56,753 bases of DNA from Planctomycetaceae bacterium (GCA_021371965.1 JAJFVE010000066.1:1-56753), one strand, 5' to 3'; numbered from the stretch's first letter, positions 1 to 7,900 are shown. Numbers and translations are program-made. The notes: a model not told the origin generated them from the letters alone.

Positions 1-368
1 GGGTGCCACGCACAACTCCGTTGCGCGTGTCCCTGCCCCAGAGGCCCGGCCGGGCCGACTGATAGCTTGGCCTGAGCTTGTCGAAGGATAGCCCCGGGTG
101 GCCGACCTGTCCTGCGAAGCCTTGGCGAAGCGGGAAGGGAGCCCGGGGTAAAGGTCCCCCAGAGGATCAGAGCCCCGTAGCGGCGAAGAAACGGGCTCGC
201 AAGTTGCATATCCCGATCAAGGCACGTCTGGCGGTAGCAGAAAAGTACCTGACTCCTATAGTCCCCTCTATAGCCCCACTAAGCATCGCAAGGAATGGCG
301 CGCCCGCATGGCCGCTTAAGGAAGTGCCATTCGTGACTGTCCCCCTTTATAGTGTTGGACCGGCGTTC
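1..368. other. Non-coding segment with degenerate repeats
   Basis: I see no convincing gene here. The first ~33 bases match, with small differences, a stretch at 28583-28616 (core CACAACTCCGTTG), so a dispersed repeat starts or is cut by the window edge. Positions 49-57 form a GGCCCGGCCGGGCC-like palindrome. Positions 71-89 contain GCCTGAGCTTGTCGAAGGA, a short repeat type seen in many bacterial genomes. A 100-codon plus-strand reading frame at 78-380 has no recognisable domain and an irregular composition, and I do not accept it as a gene. Confidence 0.5.
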
Positions 369-1025
369 CTAGAAGACTAATGCGCCCGAAACGAACGCGC
401 ATGGAGCTGTCGGGTGGTCCATTTCAACGCACCACCATAGTGCCTTACTACTATGTTCAGTAAACCATAATGCCCTAACAGCGCCAAACCCATCCGCTTT
501 CAGGGATTTCCGCCTTATCTCATCGTAAATGGCCTGAATCTTCGGGCGCTTCTTCATTGTGGCCGAATCCGGAAATTCAATGCGCCTGTCGAGTAGTATG
601 CAAGCCACTGACGCGAAGAAGCGAACCCATTCCGTGTCGATATCAAACCACAGCCTTGGAAGAGAACATCTGTCGAGGAACGCAAGGATATTCAACCTCA
701 GTTCCAGGATTCTAAAAGCACTTGATACTGACTTGAAGAAGCTTCCATCTTCGAGAGATGTGGGCGTCAAATACCCCAACTCGATCAACGAATCGGCAAC
801 CGATTCTAGCAGCCGGTAACACACCATGGATCTTGACAGTTTCTCGTGCAACATCCAATTGCAGTAGGTGTTCAAGTACAGGAGTTCTTCTTGCCATCCA
901 TTCGATTCGATTATGATACGCATGCTGCTAAATAGATGGACTATATCACTGTGCGATAAGTGCTTCTGCTTCAGCAAGAACTGGATGTTTTCGACTTGTT
1001 TCTCATTTCTGGCACTAACTGACAT
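369..1025 (-). CDS. Hypothetical protein, 218 aa
   Basis: I do not recognise the family. The product is a soluble-looking, mostly alpha-helical protein of 218 residues with no signal peptide or membrane segment. It has many Leu, Arg and Trp residues (for example LWFDIDTEWVRFF in the middle). The ATG at 1025 is the first in-frame start. The DNA is clearly less GC-rich than the rest of the window and uses A/T-ending codons such as ATA, TTA and AGA. That marks it, with the EVE-nuclease-like gene upstream on the same strand, as probable horizontally acquired material. Its position beside a restriction-modification remnant makes a role in a mobile or defence island possible, but this is inference only. 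The lack of a known domain keeps confidence in function near zero; confidence that it is a gene is moderate. Confidence 0.6.
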   Translation of the reverse strand: MSVSARNEKQVENIQFLLKQKHLSHSDIVHLFSSMRIIIESNGWQEELLYLNTYCNWMLHEKLSRSMVCYRLLESVADSLIELGYLTPTSLEDGSFFKSVSSAFRILELRLNILAFLDRCSLPRLWFDIDTEWVRFFASVACILLDRRIEFPDSATMKKRPKIQAIYDEIRRKSLKADGFGAVRALWFTEHSSKALWWCVEMDHPTAPCAFVSGALVF

Positions 1026-1074
1026 GCGGACCTCGTTCGGGCACTTCTTTGTTTCACATATGCTTTAAGGTGTC

Positions 1075-1173
1075 CTATCTTCCGGCCGCTTCTTCCACTA
1101 TCGCAATCTCTTCTTCCGTCAGCCCATAAAGCTCGTAAACCAGCTTGTCGATCTCGCGGTCAGTCCCCGTCAT
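1075..1173 (-). pseudogene. Remnant C-terminus of a restriction-modification methylase
   Basis: A 32-codon frame starts at ATG 1173, overlaps the end of the EVE-nuclease gene by 14 bp and stops at 1075. Its residues include EIDKLVYELYGLTEEEIAIV, the well-known last segment of type I and type IIG/BREX-like DNA methylases and restriction-modification polypeptides, normally the last ~25 residues of a protein of hundreds of residues. No upstream methylase sequence remains. The simplest reading is that a full R-M gene once stood here and was replaced or recombined so that only its tail survives. A functional mini-protein is possible but unlikely. Confidence 0.6.
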
Positions 1174-2296
1174 CTTCGGAAAAGTAATGAGCGATCTCGT
1201 CGAGAAACTCGGGTTTCAGTACGCTTAGCAGCCCGAGCTTTTGAACTCCTTGAACCTTCTCTATGAGGTCTTCGATCGGAAGCAATGCGCACGTCTCTGC
1301 CAGAGGGCTTTGCCGCAACTTGAAAGTTGGGCGCAGCATTTCCTGTTCGACTTTTGCCCGACGCTCTTCCGGCGCGACGATGTAGAGGCTGATATTCAGA
1401 TTCGGCTGAAGCGCCAGCAAATCGCTCATCCGAAGAAGCCCGGAGTAGACAGACGTTGTGCATTCAATTTCAAAGGCCGCAATGATCGAATTCCCTTTGA
1501 GCCACAATGTGTCAATCAGTTCGATGGTCTTGTTTGTAGCCTCGTTGAACTGGGTGGGAAGCCTGTCAATCACGCCGGGCATGTCCCCCAACAGTGCCCC
1601 GTTATACGTGCGGCCGCGGTCGTTTCTGGCAACCCATACGTCGAAGCCCATCTTCGCCCCAACATCCAAGAGTAAATGCTGAACGGCGACATGATCCGTC
1701 GATCGATCTGCATTTGAAGTGCCTGCAACTGATGATACGGTGGTTTCGAGTTCCTCGGTTTCTGGGACCGCGACTATGGTCTCAACGACCTGTTTACCTT
1801 TCTTGGTCTCCACCTTCAAAAAAGGTTTTCGCGCCAACTTTGCAGGATCGACCGGGCGGGCAACCGGTTTCTTCTCTGCCTCTCGCAGCAGGGCGATGAC
1901 CAACTCAGCGTCAGTCTTTACCATCAAGTTGGGGCTGCGCCGTATGAACCCTTTGAATTTGCCACGGTCCTTGGGCCCCGTGTAGAAGGAAACGCGCCCT
2001 TCAAGTTGTTCCATCGGTATGCCGGTCTCGGGCTGCAACTGTATAACGGGCTTGACGGCAACCCGCTGTGGGAAGTCCGCTACACTCCAGATCGGGCTGC
2101 TGTCAGTGCTCGGGCCGGTAACCTCCAGCGCGCCCACCCATCGCATGACGCCCGTCAAATAGCAGAGCAGGATGTCGCCAGGCTGCATTCTCGCGACAGC
2201 GTTACGCATACGGTGGCGAAACCCCGAAGTCTTAGAGCCAGCTTTCTTGAACTCTTCCCACGTTGTTCCGGTGAACAAGTCCAACCAGTAATTCAT
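1160..2296 (-). CDS. EVE-domain protein with PD-(D/E)XK nuclease-like C-terminus
   Basis: The 378-aa product has two parts. Residues 1-~145 (MNYWLDLFTGTTWEEF..., GDILLCYLTGVMRWVGALEV) have the look of an EVE/PUA-like domain, a fold that binds modified bases. Residues ~150-205 are a charged, low-complexity linker. Residues ~210-378 hold IDTLWLKGNSIIAAFEIE followed by CTTSVYSGLLRMSDL, resembling the E-x-E(H)-TTS...GLLRMxDL core of Mrr/PD-(D/E)XK-type restriction enzymes. Such fusions are candidate modification-dependent nucleases. The start at 2296 is chosen because GGAAAGGAAG precedes the ATG by a few bases; the longer frame to 2380 lacks this. A methylase tail in an overlapping frame follows directly. 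The domain calls come from motif reading, not a search, and the catalytic lysine is not obvious. Confidence 0.68.
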   Translation of the reverse strand: MNYWLDLFTGTTWEEFKKAGSKTSGFRHRMRNAVARMQPGDILLCYLTGVMRWVGALEVTGPSTDSSPIWSVADFPQRVAVKPVIQLQPETGIPMEQLEGRVSFYTGPKDRGKFKGFIRRSPNLMVKTDAELVIALLREAEKKPVARPVDPAKLARKPFLKVETKKGKQVVETIVAVPETEELETTVSSVAGTSNADRSTDHVAVQHLLLDVGAKMGFDVWVARNDRGRTYNGALLGDMPGVIDRLPTQFNEATNKTIELIDTLWLKGNSIIAAFEIECTTSVYSGLLRMSDLLALQPNLNISLYIVAPEERRAKVEQEMLRPTFKLRQSPLAETCALLPIEDLIEKVQGVQKLGLLSVLKPEFLDEIAHYFSEDDGD

Positions 2297-2482
2297 GCGA
2301 CTTCCTTTCCCATCTCGACAGGTCAATGCGACTGAGATTATAGGGGGACCGCCGCAGATCAACAAGCGATCATAGAGCACGTTTGCGGCAATGCCGTTTC
2401 GCGGCGGGCAGTGTTACGTTCCACGGGCTGGTCGGCAGCGATGCTGACCGCAAAGGTCACGGCCTTGATGCACTTGAGGCTG

Positions 2483-2959
2483 TCATTTCTTTCCCAGCGC
2501 TCGCTGGGCGGAGAAGAACTGGGTGAGGATGGCGCCGCATTCGGCGCTGCGCAGACCGGGGAGAATTTCGAGCTGGTGGTTGAGGCGGGGGTCGCTGCAG
2601 AGTTGGTAGAGCGTGGCGACGGCCCCGGTCTTGGGGTCGCTGGCCCCGTACACCAGGCGGTCCATGCGGGCCAGCACCATCGCTCCGGCGCACATGCAGC
2701 ACGGTTCGAGCGTGACGACCATGGTGCAGCCGGTCAGGCGCCAGTCGCCGGTGAGGGCGGCCGCCTGGCGGATCGCCAGCATCTCGGCGTGGGCGGTCGG
2801 GTCGTTGTCCAGGGCGCGGCGGTTATGGGCGGCCGCGATTGCCGCGCCGTCCCGCACGATCACGGCGCCGACGGGCACGTCGCCGGCAGCGGCCGACAGG
2901 CGGGCCTGCTCGATCGCCAGCAACATGAACGGGTCGTACTGTGGAAGGTCGGCTGGCAT
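2483..2959 (-). CDS. tadA: tRNA-adenosine(34) deaminase TadA
   Basis: This 158-aa cytoplasmic zinc enzyme converts A34 to inosine at the wobble position of tRNA-Arg(ACG). The deaminase signature is complete: H57-A58-E59 (zinc ligand and proton shuttle) and P86-C87-C88-M89-C90 (the PCxxC zinc ligands), followed by AGAMVLARMDRLVYGASDPKTGA, typical of TadA rather than cytidine deaminases. Length matches the family (150-170 aa). It lies 27 bp downstream of a secreted-protein gene on the same strand, so they may share a transcript. The ATG at 2959 fits the family N-terminus (YDPFMLLAIEQAR), although the ribosome binding site is weak. Confidence 0.95.
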   Translation of the reverse strand: MPADLPQYDPFMLLAIEQARLSAAAGDVPVGAVIVRDGAAIAAAHNRRALDNDPTAHAEMLAIRQAAALTGDWRLTGCTMVVTLEPCCMCAGAMVLARMDRLVYGASDPKTGAVATLYQLCSDPRLNHQLEILPGLRSAECGAILTQFFSAQRALGKK

Positions 2960-2986
2960 AGGGAGCGATTCGCCCGCCCTGTCGTT

Positions 2987-3760
2987 CTACTTTTTCTTCT
3001 TGGGCGTCTTCTGGACAGGCGTGGTCTTGATGATCTGATCGATCGACCCACCGTCATTTCGGGGCGGCGCCGTCTTGGCCGCGGGTGCGGCCCCGGGCGT
3101 CGTCGGCTGCTGCGGCTGCTGCGGCGCCGGCTCCGCGGCGCCTTTGTACTTCGCGCAGGGCCCCTTGGGGTGGTCGCCGAAGATGTCATACTCGTTGGCG
3201 TATTTAGGTCGCCACGGTTCCGGCGCGCCCAGATCGCCGGCCTCGGCCGCTTTGGCGCCGCTGCGCTTGGGGTCGGGTGAGATCGCGGCCGCGGGATTCT
3301 TCCCCATCCGGGCTATCTCGGTGGCCGGCGCCGGCGCTTTGGCGCCGCTGTTGGGCGCCGTTGCCTCGGGCAGAGCCTTGACGTTTGTCTTGGCCGCCGC
3401 GGGCGCCGGTTGGCTGGCGGGTTGGCTGGCCGCGGCGGGCGCGGGGGCCTCAACACACTCCGACTCCAGGTCCGCTGCGCGCTGGCTCGTGCCGGGCATC
3501 GCCTTGTCGATCGCGCTTTGCAGATCGCTGTCGAGGGTGTCCCAGAGCTTGCGGATTTTTTCGGCGTGGCCTTTGGCCGCATCGAGTTCGTCGTTGTCCA
3601 GCGAGCGGTAGAAGCTCACGACGGCGCTGCGAAGCGAGCGCACCTGCAGGCGCTGGCGCGCTGCCGCAAGCCTGTCGTACGAGACGCGCTGCTGTGCCCA
3701 CGCCGTGCCCAGCAGCAGCGAGACCGTCGCCACCATGGCAATTGCTGTTGCGGATCTCAT
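2987..3760 (-). CDS. Secreted Ala/Pro-rich hypothetical protein
   Basis: The 257-aa product begins with a clear Sec signal peptide (MRSATAIAMVATVSLLLGTAWA, cleavage probably after AWA-Q). A helical region of about 80 residues follows (RLAAARQRLQVRSLRSAVVSFYRSLDNDELDAAKGHAEKIRKLW). The rest is a long disordered stretch rich in Ala, Pro, Gln and Lys, ending KTPKKKK. No catalytic motif is visible; it may be a periplasmic structural or envelope-associated protein. It precedes tadA on the same strand. A near-perfect TATAAT box on the minus strand lies about 65 bp upstream of the start, in the divergent region shared with the gene at 3951. Confidence 0.75.
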   Translation of the reverse strand: MRSATAIAMVATVSLLLGTAWAQQRVSYDRLAAARQRLQVRSLRSAVVSFYRSLDNDELDAAKGHAEKIRKLWDTLDSDLQSAIDKAMPGTSQRAADLESECVEAPAPAAASQPASQPAPAAAKTNVKALPEATAPNSGAKAPAPATEIARMGKNPAAAISPDPKRSGAKAAEAGDLGAPEPWRPKYANEYDIFGDHPKGPCAKYKGAAEPAPQQPQQPTTPGAAPAAKTAPPRNDGGSIDQIIKTTPVQKTPKKKK

Positions 3761-3822
3761 CGGGCAGTCCTTATCGTTGTGAGGATTGACCCCTCCCCAG
3801 CCGCCGCGGCGGCCACAACAGG

Positions 3823-3828
3823 ATTATA
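3823..3828 (-). promoter_or_regulatory. Predicted -10 box (TATAAT) for the gene at 2987-3760
   Basis: On the minus strand this reads TATAAT, about 60 bp before the start codon of the secreted Ala/Pro-rich protein. No strong -35 box is visible at 16-18 bp; the best candidate is a T-rich stretch near 3846-3852. It lies back to back with a plus-strand promoter, which supports a divergent control region. Confidence 0.4.
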
Positions 3829-3887
3829 CCTCTGGCGGCGCGGGCAGGAAAAGCTTTTGCACGTATGCCGCGTCTTTCAATTAAAAC

Positions 3888-3916
3888 TTATCATGTTCGC
3901 GGGAGGCTTTTATAAT
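3888..3916 (+). promoter_or_regulatory. Predicted sigma70-type promoter
   Basis: TTATCA (3888-3893), a 17-bp spacer and a perfect TATAAT (3911-3916) are followed 34 bp later by the ATG at 3951. The spacing and the consensus -10 are good, and such A/T-rich boxes stand out in this GC-rich sequence. Confidence 0.5.
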
Positions 3917-3950
3917 GGGTCGCGATATAAACAGGACGGAGTGTGTCAGC

Positions 3951-5348
3951 ATGAAGCACACATATTGGCTTATGATGGTCGCGGCGCTGGGCGCGATGGG
4001 CTCGCCGGCGGCCGGGCAGGACGAACAGCCCGCTGTCGCGCCCGCGGCCGCCCCGGCAGTGGAACTGGGCGAGCGGTTTATCGACCCGGCGCACGGATTT
4101 TCGCTCAAGACGCCGCTGGGCACGGTGCGCCAGCGCGGATTTTCCACCGCGCGGCTGGTCTCGTGGTCCATGCGCGACGACAAGAGCAACGCCATCGTTT
4201 GGACGTTCTCGGTGCTCCAGGTGATCCCCGCCAAGAGCGACGCCGCCGAGAAGAAGCCTTCCCTGGAAGATTACCGCAAGTTGCTCGAGACCCAACTGCA
4301 GCAGACCGGCCAGTATAAAATCGAGTCGGCGAAAGTCATGCCCTTGGCCGGCAAAGGCGCCATCGACGTGCGCGGCGTCACGCAGGGCCCCATCACGCTC
4401 TGGAAGCGGCAGGTCTGGGTCCTGGCGGATCCCGACCGGTTCCTGGTGTTCCTGATGGCCGGGCCGACCGTCATGAAGGACTCCCTCGACGCCATCTGCT
4501 CGCAGATGCTCGCGACGCTCCAGATCACCGACCCCACCGAAGCCCGAAAGGCCATGAAAGACCATCTCGCCCGCGGCGTGGAGATGATGGCGGCCGTCAA
4601 CGACAAGAAGGTCAGCGAGGCCTTGTCGAAAGAGCCCCAGTGGTATCTCTGGAGCTATAAGGGCAAGGTCGCGGGGTTCATGCACGTGTCCGAGGAATGG
4701 ACGACGCAGGACAAGCAGGACGGTGTTCAGGTCAAAACGTGCGTGCTGATGGAGATCCCCGGCGACCAGCGCCGTCTCAGCCAGCGCCAGTCGTTCTCCT
4801 CGCCCCGCGGCGAGTTCGAGCGGTGGTCGCAGGCCGAGACCACCGGCACGGGCCCCCAGACCGCCCGCGTCTTTGAGAGCGGGCTCAAGAAGGAAGACGT
4901 CCTCGTCTGCCAGATGACCGCCGGCGGCCGCAGCAGGACCGAAAAGCAGCAGGTGCCCAACCAGATATACCTTCCCAAGCCGCTGGCGTGGATGTTCTTC
5001 CGCCTGGTGGACCTCAAGAAGCCCGCGACCTACTCCCTGGCCTGCTACGCCAGCGCCGAGAACAACTTCGACATGCGGACCCTGAGCGTCATCGGTCCTG
5101 ACGTGTGCATGAGGTCCGGAATGAAGGTCCAAGCCATCCGCGTCAGCGACCAGGCGGCCGCCGACGCCGAAGCCGCCACGCTCTGGCTCGACGCCAAGGG
5201 CGCTATCCTTCAGATGAAAAGCGGCAGCGACCTGGTGATGGAATTATCCAGCGAAGAGGCGGTGCTGCGGCATTTCCCCGCGGCGCTGACGCTGGCGGCC
5301 CAGGCCGTGCCCTCGCCGCCGCCGGTGCGCATGGCGCCGCTTCGGTGA
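3951..5348 (+). CDS. Secreted hypothetical protein, 465 aa
   Basis: I do not recognise a named domain. The protein starts with a signal peptide (MKHTYWLMMVAALGAMGSPAAG) and has an acidic, Ala-rich linker. Two or three alpha/beta regions follow, with phrases such as FIDPAHGFSLKTPLG and WKRQVWVLADPDRFLVFLMAG. These resemble the lipid- or protein-binding folds of secreted PsbP/DUF1795-like proteins, but only loosely. The start at 3951 is preferred over 3915 because GGACGGAG precedes it and the signal peptide begins there. The gene has its own promoter candidate and is followed 36 bp later by trxB on the same strand. It is probably periplasmic or outer-membrane associated, with unknown role. Confidence 0.75.
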   Translation: MKHTYWLMMVAALGAMGSPAAGQDEQPAVAPAAAPAVELGERFIDPAHGFSLKTPLGTVRQRGFSTARLVSWSMRDDKSNAIVWTFSVLQVIPAKSDAAEKKPSLEDYRKLLETQLQQTGQYKIESAKVMPLAGKGAIDVRGVTQGPITLWKRQVWVLADPDRFLVFLMAGPTVMKDSLDAICSQMLATLQITDPTEARKAMKDHLARGVEMMAAVNDKKVSEALSKEPQWYLWSYKGKVAGFMHVSEEWTTQDKQDGVQVKTCVLMEIPGDQRRLSQRQSFSSPRGEFERWSQAETTGTGPQTARVFESGLKKEDVLVCQMTAGGRSRTEKQQVPNQIYLPKPLAWMFFRLVDLKKPATYSLACYASAENNFDMRTLSVIGPDVCMRSGMKVQAIRVSDQAAADAEAATLWLDAKGAILQMKSGSDLVMELSSEEAVLRHFPAALTLAAQAVPSPPPVRMAPLR

Positions 5349-5384
5349 CGCCGCCGCTTATGTAACTCGGGAGCTATTACAATC

Positions 5385-6401
5385 ATGCCCAAGCAGAAGG
5401 ATTATGACGTGATCATTGTCGGCGGCGGACCGGCCGGTCTGGCCGCCGCCCTCTACGCCGCGCGCGACCGTTACAGCACGCTCGTGCTGGAAAAGAACGG
5501 CCTGCCCGGCGGGCAGATCATGCTGACCGACCGCATCGAGAACTACCCCGGATACGAGAAGATCTCCGGACCCGATCTCGTCCAGCACCAGCGCGACCAG
5601 GTGGAAGCCTTCGGCGCCCACGTGGCGATCAACGAATCGGTCTCGCGGCTGACCCGACGCGACGATGGCCGCCTGGCGATCGAGGTCAACAAGGGCGAGC
5701 ACGTCTACACCGCCCGGGCGGTGATCCTTGCCCCTGGCAGCGACTACCGCCAACTCGGCGTCAGCGGCGAGGACCAGATGCGCCAAGCCGGCAAGGTCAG
5801 CTACTGCGCCACCTGCGACGGGGCGTTCTACCGCGACAAGCACGTGCTGACCGTCGGCGGCGGCAACACGGCCGTCGAGGACACGATCTATCTCGCCCAG
5901 CGTTTCGCGGGCAAGACCACGATGATCCACCGGCGCAAGGAGTTCCGCGCCCAGCAGGTGCTCGTCGACGAACTGTACGAGACAGCCAGGAAGAAGAACA
6001 TCGACGTGCTCCTGCCCTACGTGCTCGAGGCCATCGTGCCCGACGCCGCCGGCGAGCACATCGACCACGTCGTGATCCGCAACCTTGATAGTGGCCAGGC
6101 GCAGGACGTCAAGGTCGACGGTGTATTTATCTTCGTGGGCATGGTCCCCAACACCGACTTTCTCAAGGGCGCGGTCAAGATGAACGCCGCGGGCTACGTC
6201 GTCTGCGACTGCACCACGCTCAAGACCTCCATGCCCGGCGTGTTCGTCGCCGGCGACTGCCGCCAGCAGGCGGCCATGCAGCTAGCCACCGCCTGCGGCG
6301 ACGGCGTGGTCGCGGCCATGATGGTCAAGGACTACTTCCGCAATCCGGAGACCTGGGCCCAGAAGGCCGCCCCCGAAAGCGGCCTGGTCGAGGGCTGGTG
6401 A
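5385..6401 (+). CDS. trxB: Thioredoxin reductase (TrxB family)
   Basis: The 338-aa flavoprotein transfers electrons from NADPH to thioredoxin. The FAD-binding GGGPAGLAA lies at residues 13-21. The redox-active pair C140-A-T-C143-D is the standard CxxCD of low-molecular-weight thioredoxin reductases. An NADPH-binding GGGNTAVE follows at about residue 160, then the HRRKEFRAQ loop and the C-terminal FAD motif GVFVAGDCRQ. Length is slightly above the usual 310-330 because of a tail ending GLVEGW. GGGAG precedes the ATG. The last 36 codons plus downstream sequence recur 1430 bp later, after an inserted ATPase gene; this copy is the intact one. Confidence 0.95.
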   Translation: MPKQKDYDVIIVGGGPAGLAAALYAARDRYSTLVLEKNGLPGGQIMLTDRIENYPGYEKISGPDLVQHQRDQVEAFGAHVAINESVSRLTRRDDGRLAIEVNKGEHVYTARAVILAPGSDYRQLGVSGEDQMRQAGKVSYCATCDGAFYRDKHVLTVGGGNTAVEDTIYLAQRFAGKTTMIHRRKEFRAQQVLVDELYETARKKNIDVLLPYVLEAIVPDAAGEHIDHVVIRNLDSGQAQDVKVDGVFIFVGMVPNTDFLKGAVKMNAAGYVVCDCTTLKTSMPGVFVAGDCRQQAAMQLATACGDGVVAAMMVKDYFRNPETWAQKAAPESGLVEGW

Positions 6402-6470
6402 ACCTGGGATTTCCAATTTCCGATTTCCAATTGTCAATTGAAGAACAACGGCAACCACAGAGGCACAGAG
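6293..6470 (+). repeat. Left copy of a 178-bp direct repeat (trxB 3' end)
   Basis: Positions 6293-6470 match 7723-7900 at 175 of 178 positions, with an offset of 1430 and differences only around the trxB stop codon and the next ~25 bp. The repeat covers the last codons of trxB, its stop, and a palindromic tail (TTCCAATTGTCAATTG). The two copies flank the DUF4143 ATPase gene. Confidence 0.93.
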
Positions 6471-6527
6471 CAACACAGAGTGGAAACGGCGGGCAGGACC
6501 GCTGTTGAAGGGTCTGTCTAATTAGAA

Positions 6528-6569
6528 ATTTCTTGCAATTTGGGAATCATTTCCTAAAATACAAGAAAT
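6528..6569 (+). promoter_or_regulatory. Promoter with inverted-repeat operator for the DUF4143 ATPase gene
   Basis: TTGCAA (6533-6538), a 16-bp spacer and TAAAAT (6555-6560) form a good sigma70-type promoter. The ATG is at 6568, so the predicted transcript starts within a base or two of it and would be leaderless; no ribosome binding site is seen. An 8-bp perfect inverted repeat, ATTTCTTG (6528-6535) and CAAGAAAT (6562-6569), brackets the promoter and covers the start codon, a likely operator. Confidence 0.5.
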
Positions 6570-7710
6570 GATCCAACGAGAACATACGAATCTGATCCGC
6601 CAGAGGTTGAAGAAGTTCCCGGCCGTCGCCATTCTCGGACCTCGCCAGTGCGGCAAGACCACGCTTGCCAGGCAAATTGGCGGGGCATACTTCGACCTGG
6701 AACAGGAAGGCTCCAGAGCCCGGTTGGATGCCCAGTGGAACAAGCTGATGGCTGGGCGCGAGTTGATCATCCTGGACGAGGCGCAATCCGCACCGGCGGT
6801 CTTCCCCCGGCTTCGCGGCGCGATCGACGATCGTCGCACCCATAACGGGCGGTTCCTGCTTCTAGGCTCGGTGTCCCCCGCGCTGATGAAGAACGTCTCG
6901 GAATCGCTGGCTGGCCGATTGGCCGTGGTTGAGCTTTCCCCTTTCATCCTGCCCGAACTGCCAGCCAATCGCATGGACGATCTATGGCTCTGCGGCGGAT
7001 ACCCCCAGGGCGGCATTCTGGACAAGGCCATGTTCGGCCCCTGGCAGGACTCCTACCTGAAGGTGCTGATCCAACGAGATCTGCCCGCCTGGGGCCTGCC
7101 CGCCAAGGTCAAGACCACCGAACGCCTGGTCCGTATGCTCGCGGCGCTGCACGGCCAGATCCTCAACGCCTCCCAGCTTGGCGCGGCGTTGGCGCTGGAC
7201 AACAAGACCGTCGCCGGCTACTGCGACTACCTGGAAGGCGCATTCCTTATCCGCCGCCTCCAGCCGTACTTCGCCAACATCCACAAGCGGTTGGTCAAGT
7301 CGGCCAAAGTCTTCTGGCGGGACTCCGGCTTATTGCATTCTTTGTCCGGCATCGGCGACATCGAGCAACTTTTCTCCCAACCTTGGGTCGGCCATAGCTG
7401 GGAGGGATTTATCATCGAACAGACACTGGAGACCCTGGCCGCTGTCGGAAAACGCGCCCAGTCATTCTTCTTCCGCACCTCCGACGGATACGAACTGGAC
7501 CTCGTGCTGGACTGGGGAACCACGCGATGGGCCATCGAGATCAAACTGACCTCGAACCCCTCGACCGATATGATCGCCCGGCTCAACAAAACCGCCGACA
7601 TGATCGCAGCAGAGCGACGCATCCTCGTTTGCCGCACCGCGCAATCCATCGAGACCGACAACCTGCTCGTCGCCAACCCGGCCGCGTGGCTGAAGAAGGT
7701 CGTTGAGTGA
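6568..7710 (+). CDS. AAA ATPase with DUF4143 (AAA_14 family)
   Basis: The 380-aa protein has a Walker A GPRQCGKT at residues 24-31 and a Walker B ELIILDEAQ at about 69-77. A sensor-like LLLGSVSPALMKNVSESLAGR follows, then the DUF4143 region with LERLVRMLAALHG-like helices, YCDYLEGAFLIRRLQPY and a C-terminal nuclease-like fold (ELDLVLDWG, WAIEIKLT). This is the standard architecture of the widespread 'ATP-binding protein, DUF4143' family, which is common in accessory DNA and whose function is unknown. The gene lies between two copies of the trxB 3' end, 98 bp after the left copy and 12 bp before the right one, so it was acquired as a cassette. It carries its own promoter and a possible operator. 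Confidence 0.9.
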   Translation: MIQREHTNLIRQRLKKFPAVAILGPRQCGKTTLARQIGGAYFDLEQEGSRARLDAQWNKLMAGRELIILDEAQSAPAVFPRLRGAIDDRRTHNGRFLLLGSVSPALMKNVSESLAGRLAVVELSPFILPELPANRMDDLWLCGGYPQGGILDKAMFGPWQDSYLKVLIQRDLPAWGLPAKVKTTERLVRMLAALHGQILNASQLGAALALDNKTVAGYCDYLEGAFLIRRLQPYFANIHKRLVKSAKVFWRDSGLLHSLSGIGDIEQLFSQPWVGHSWEGFIIEQTLETLAAVGKRAQSFFFRTSDGYELDLVLDWGTTRWAIEIKLTSNPSTDMIARLNKTADMIAAERRILVCRTAQSIETDNLLVANPAAWLKKVVE

Positions 7711-7722
7711 TGGGGCAACAAT

Positions 7723-7900
7723 CTGCGGCGACGGCGTGGTCGCGGCCATGATGGTCAAGGACTACTTCCGCAATCCGGAGACCTGGGCCCAGAAGGCCGC
7801 CCCCGAAAGCGGCCTGGTCGAAGGCTGGTGAACTTGGGATTTCCACTTTCCGATTTCCAATTGTCAATTGAAGAACAACGGCAACCACAGAGGCACAGAG
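7723..7900 (+). repeat. Right copy of the 178-bp direct repeat, containing a trxB 3' fragment
   Basis: This copy holds the last ~35 codons of trxB (in frame to a TGA at 7829-7831) without the rest of the gene, and then the same downstream palindromic tail as the left copy. It begins 12 bp after the ATPase stop. Near-perfect identity with 6293-6470 points to a recent event. Confidence 0.93.

Noticed and set aside
78..380. 100-codon plus-strand frame near the start
   Set aside because: No domain, uneven composition and overlap with repeats. It is best read as non-coding.
2297..2482. Possible small RNA gene (SRP-like) before tadA
   Set aside because: No conserved SRP or tRNA motifs could be found in either strand.
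3891..5132. 413-codon minus-strand frame opposite the secreted protein at 3951
   Set aside because: No start signal or domain, and the plus frame has a promoter, ribosome binding site and signal peptide.
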